Source: Helicobacteraceae bacterium
GTDB taxonomy: Bacteria; Campylobacterota; Campylobacteria; Campylobacterales; Sulfurimonadaceae
Reading direction: 5' to 3'
Assembly (NCBI GenBank): GCA_030642185.1
Contig: DAOWOG010000084.1
Location: forward strand, 1 to 6,136
Length of the DNA stretch: 6,136 bases
Within the stretch, counting starts at the first letter, position 1. Each line of letters starts with the position of its first letter. This document shows positions 5,145 to 6,136 of the stretch, in pieces. Position numbers and translations under genes: made by a program. The notes under the pieces were generated by a model. That model ran no database searches. It was not told the DNA's origin and was given only the letters and a program-made list of their open reading frames with translations.

Positions 5145-6136
5145 GTGAATAGTAGAAGTATCCTCGCCATTGACATCGGATCAACAAAAATTTGTGCTGT
5201 GATAGCAGATATTGGCACGGACAACAATATAAAAATCACAGGTGCAGGAATAGCCAAAGCGCAGGGACTTAAAAAAGGAAGTATCACCAATATTGAACTT
5301 GCTTCCAGATCTATCAAAGCAGCTTTGAGTGATGCAAAACGTGTTTCCGGATCAGAGATCAAACGTGCCATTGTCTCCATCTCGGGAGCCTATACGAAAA
5401 GCTTGAATTCAAGCGGTATTGTCAACATCCCCAATAAAGAGATCTCCATTAAAGAGATCAGCCGTGTTATGCATACATCACTTTACAATGCAAACATCCC
5501 TAACGAATATGAAGTACTCCATACCCTTCCTTTTAATTTTACGGTTGATGATCAGGACTACATAGAAGATCCTTTAGGCATGAACGCTTCGCGTCTTGAA
5601 GTTGAAACACACATCATTACAACACAAAAATCCAATCTCAACAATCTTAAAAAAGCAGTGCGCGCTGCAGGCGTAGAGGTGGAAAATGTCATACTTAACG
5701 GCTATGCATCCGCTATCGCTGTCTTAAATGAGGATGAAAAAGAGTTGGGTGTAGCGGTGATAGATTTGGGCGGGAGTACGAGCAATATCATTATTCACTC
5801 CGGAAGCTCTGTCCGCTATAATGATTTCCTCGGTGTCGGTTCAAACCATATTACCAACGATCTTTCTATGGCGCTTCACACACCGCTCAACATTGCCGAT
5901 ACCGTTAAAATGCAATACGGTTCACTCAATGAACCGAGCAGTGACCTTATAGAACTTCCGGTCATCGGAGATGAAGAAACCACCCATGAAGTCTCGCTCG
6001 GTGTGGTTCATAATGTGATCTATGCCCGTGTTGAAGAGACCTTGATGATCATCGCACAGTCACTGGATAAAAGCGGCCTCAAGGATTTGATGGGTGCCGG
6101 TATTGTTTTAACCGGAGGGTTTAGCAAAATGGAGGG
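5145..6136 (+). CDS. ftsA: Cell division protein FtsA (N-terminal part, cut by window edge)
   Basis: FtsA is the actin-like ATPase that tethers FtsZ filaments to the inner membrane and recruits and activates the divisome. The 330 complete codons show the actin-family phosphate-1 motif AIDIGSTKICAVIA (8-21), the FtsA-specific 1C subdomain (about 84-165), the phosphate-2 motif VIDLGGSTSNIII (205-217) and the adenosine motif GIVLTGGFSKMEG at the right edge. KELGVAVIDLGG parallels E. coli RELGVCVVDIGG, and VLHTLPFNF parallels VLHVIPQEY. The GTG start directly follows the TAA of the chaperone gene, with GAAGGG 6 nt upstream; no better ATG exists nearby. The C-terminal part, including the membrane-targeting amphipathic helix, lies beyond the window, where ftsZ would be expected. 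The phosphate-2 loop has GGST where E. coli has GGGT, a modest variation. Confidence 0.97.
   Translation, partial: MNSRSILAIDIGSTKICAVIADIGTDNNIKITGAGIAKAQGLKKGSITNIELASRSIKAALSDAKRVSGSEIKRAIVSISGAYTKSLNSSGIVNIPNKEISIKEISRVMHTSLYNANIPNEYEVLHTLPFNFTVDDQDYIEDPLGMNASRLEVETHIITTQKSNLNNLKKAVRAAGVEVENVILNGYASAIAVLNEDEKELGVAVIDLGGSTSNIIIHSGSSVRYNDFLGVGSNHITNDLSMALHTPLNIADTVKMQYGSLNEPSSDLIELPVIGDEETTHEVSLGVVHNVIYARVEETLMIIAQSLDKSGLKDLMGAGIVLTGGFSKME

Noticed and set aside
1..6136. CRISPR array, insertion sequence, integron or phage signature
   Set aside because: There are no regularly spaced repeats, transposase or integrase motifs, or target-site duplications; all genes fit a housekeeping chromosomal context.

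Overview
The window looks like chromosomal DNA from a free-living member of the Campylobacterota (the former Epsilonproteobacteria, in the Sulfurimonas/Sulfurovum/Sulfuricurvum range). The evidence is the gene order: a 16S rRNA methyltransferase gene (rsmH/mraW) lies divergent from a PpiD/SurA-like chaperone gene followed directly by ftsA. From memory this matches the Campylobacter jejuni Cj0692c-Cj0695 neighbourhood. Base composition is moderate in the genes and very AT-rich in the large intergenic gap. Genus assignment is inference; there is no rRNA in the window.

Minus-strand operon (1-2562). Reading right to left, it holds rsmH with a TTG start, then a 93-residue single-pass membrane protein overlapping it by 8 bp, then after 9 bp the N-terminal 447 codons of an RND-family inner-membrane transporter that runs off the left edge. 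The small protein has the size, topology and position of the divisome protein FtsL, which usually follows mraW in dcw clusters.

Plus-strand half (2679-6136). A divergent region of about 120 bp separates rsmH from a 197-residue protein with the class II aldolase/adducin fold, whose metal-binding residues appear to be lost. It ends at a convincing Rho-independent terminator. A 405-bp AT-rich gap follows, with no gene but several inverted repeats and promoter-like elements. Then come a 488-residue membrane-anchored PpiD-like chaperone without a recognisable parvulin catalytic core, and ftsA, whose GTG start abuts the chaperone stop codon and which is cut by the right edge.

Together the window is a split, rearranged division/cell-wall neighbourhood: ribosome methylation and putative FtsL on one strand, a periplasmic chaperone and FtsA on the other, with an RND transporter and a degenerate aldolase-fold protein attached. 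I see no mobile element, CRISPR array, tRNA or rRNA, and no clear new multi-gene system. The most unusual items are the probable unannotated FtsL and two enzyme-fold proteins that seem to have lost their active sites.
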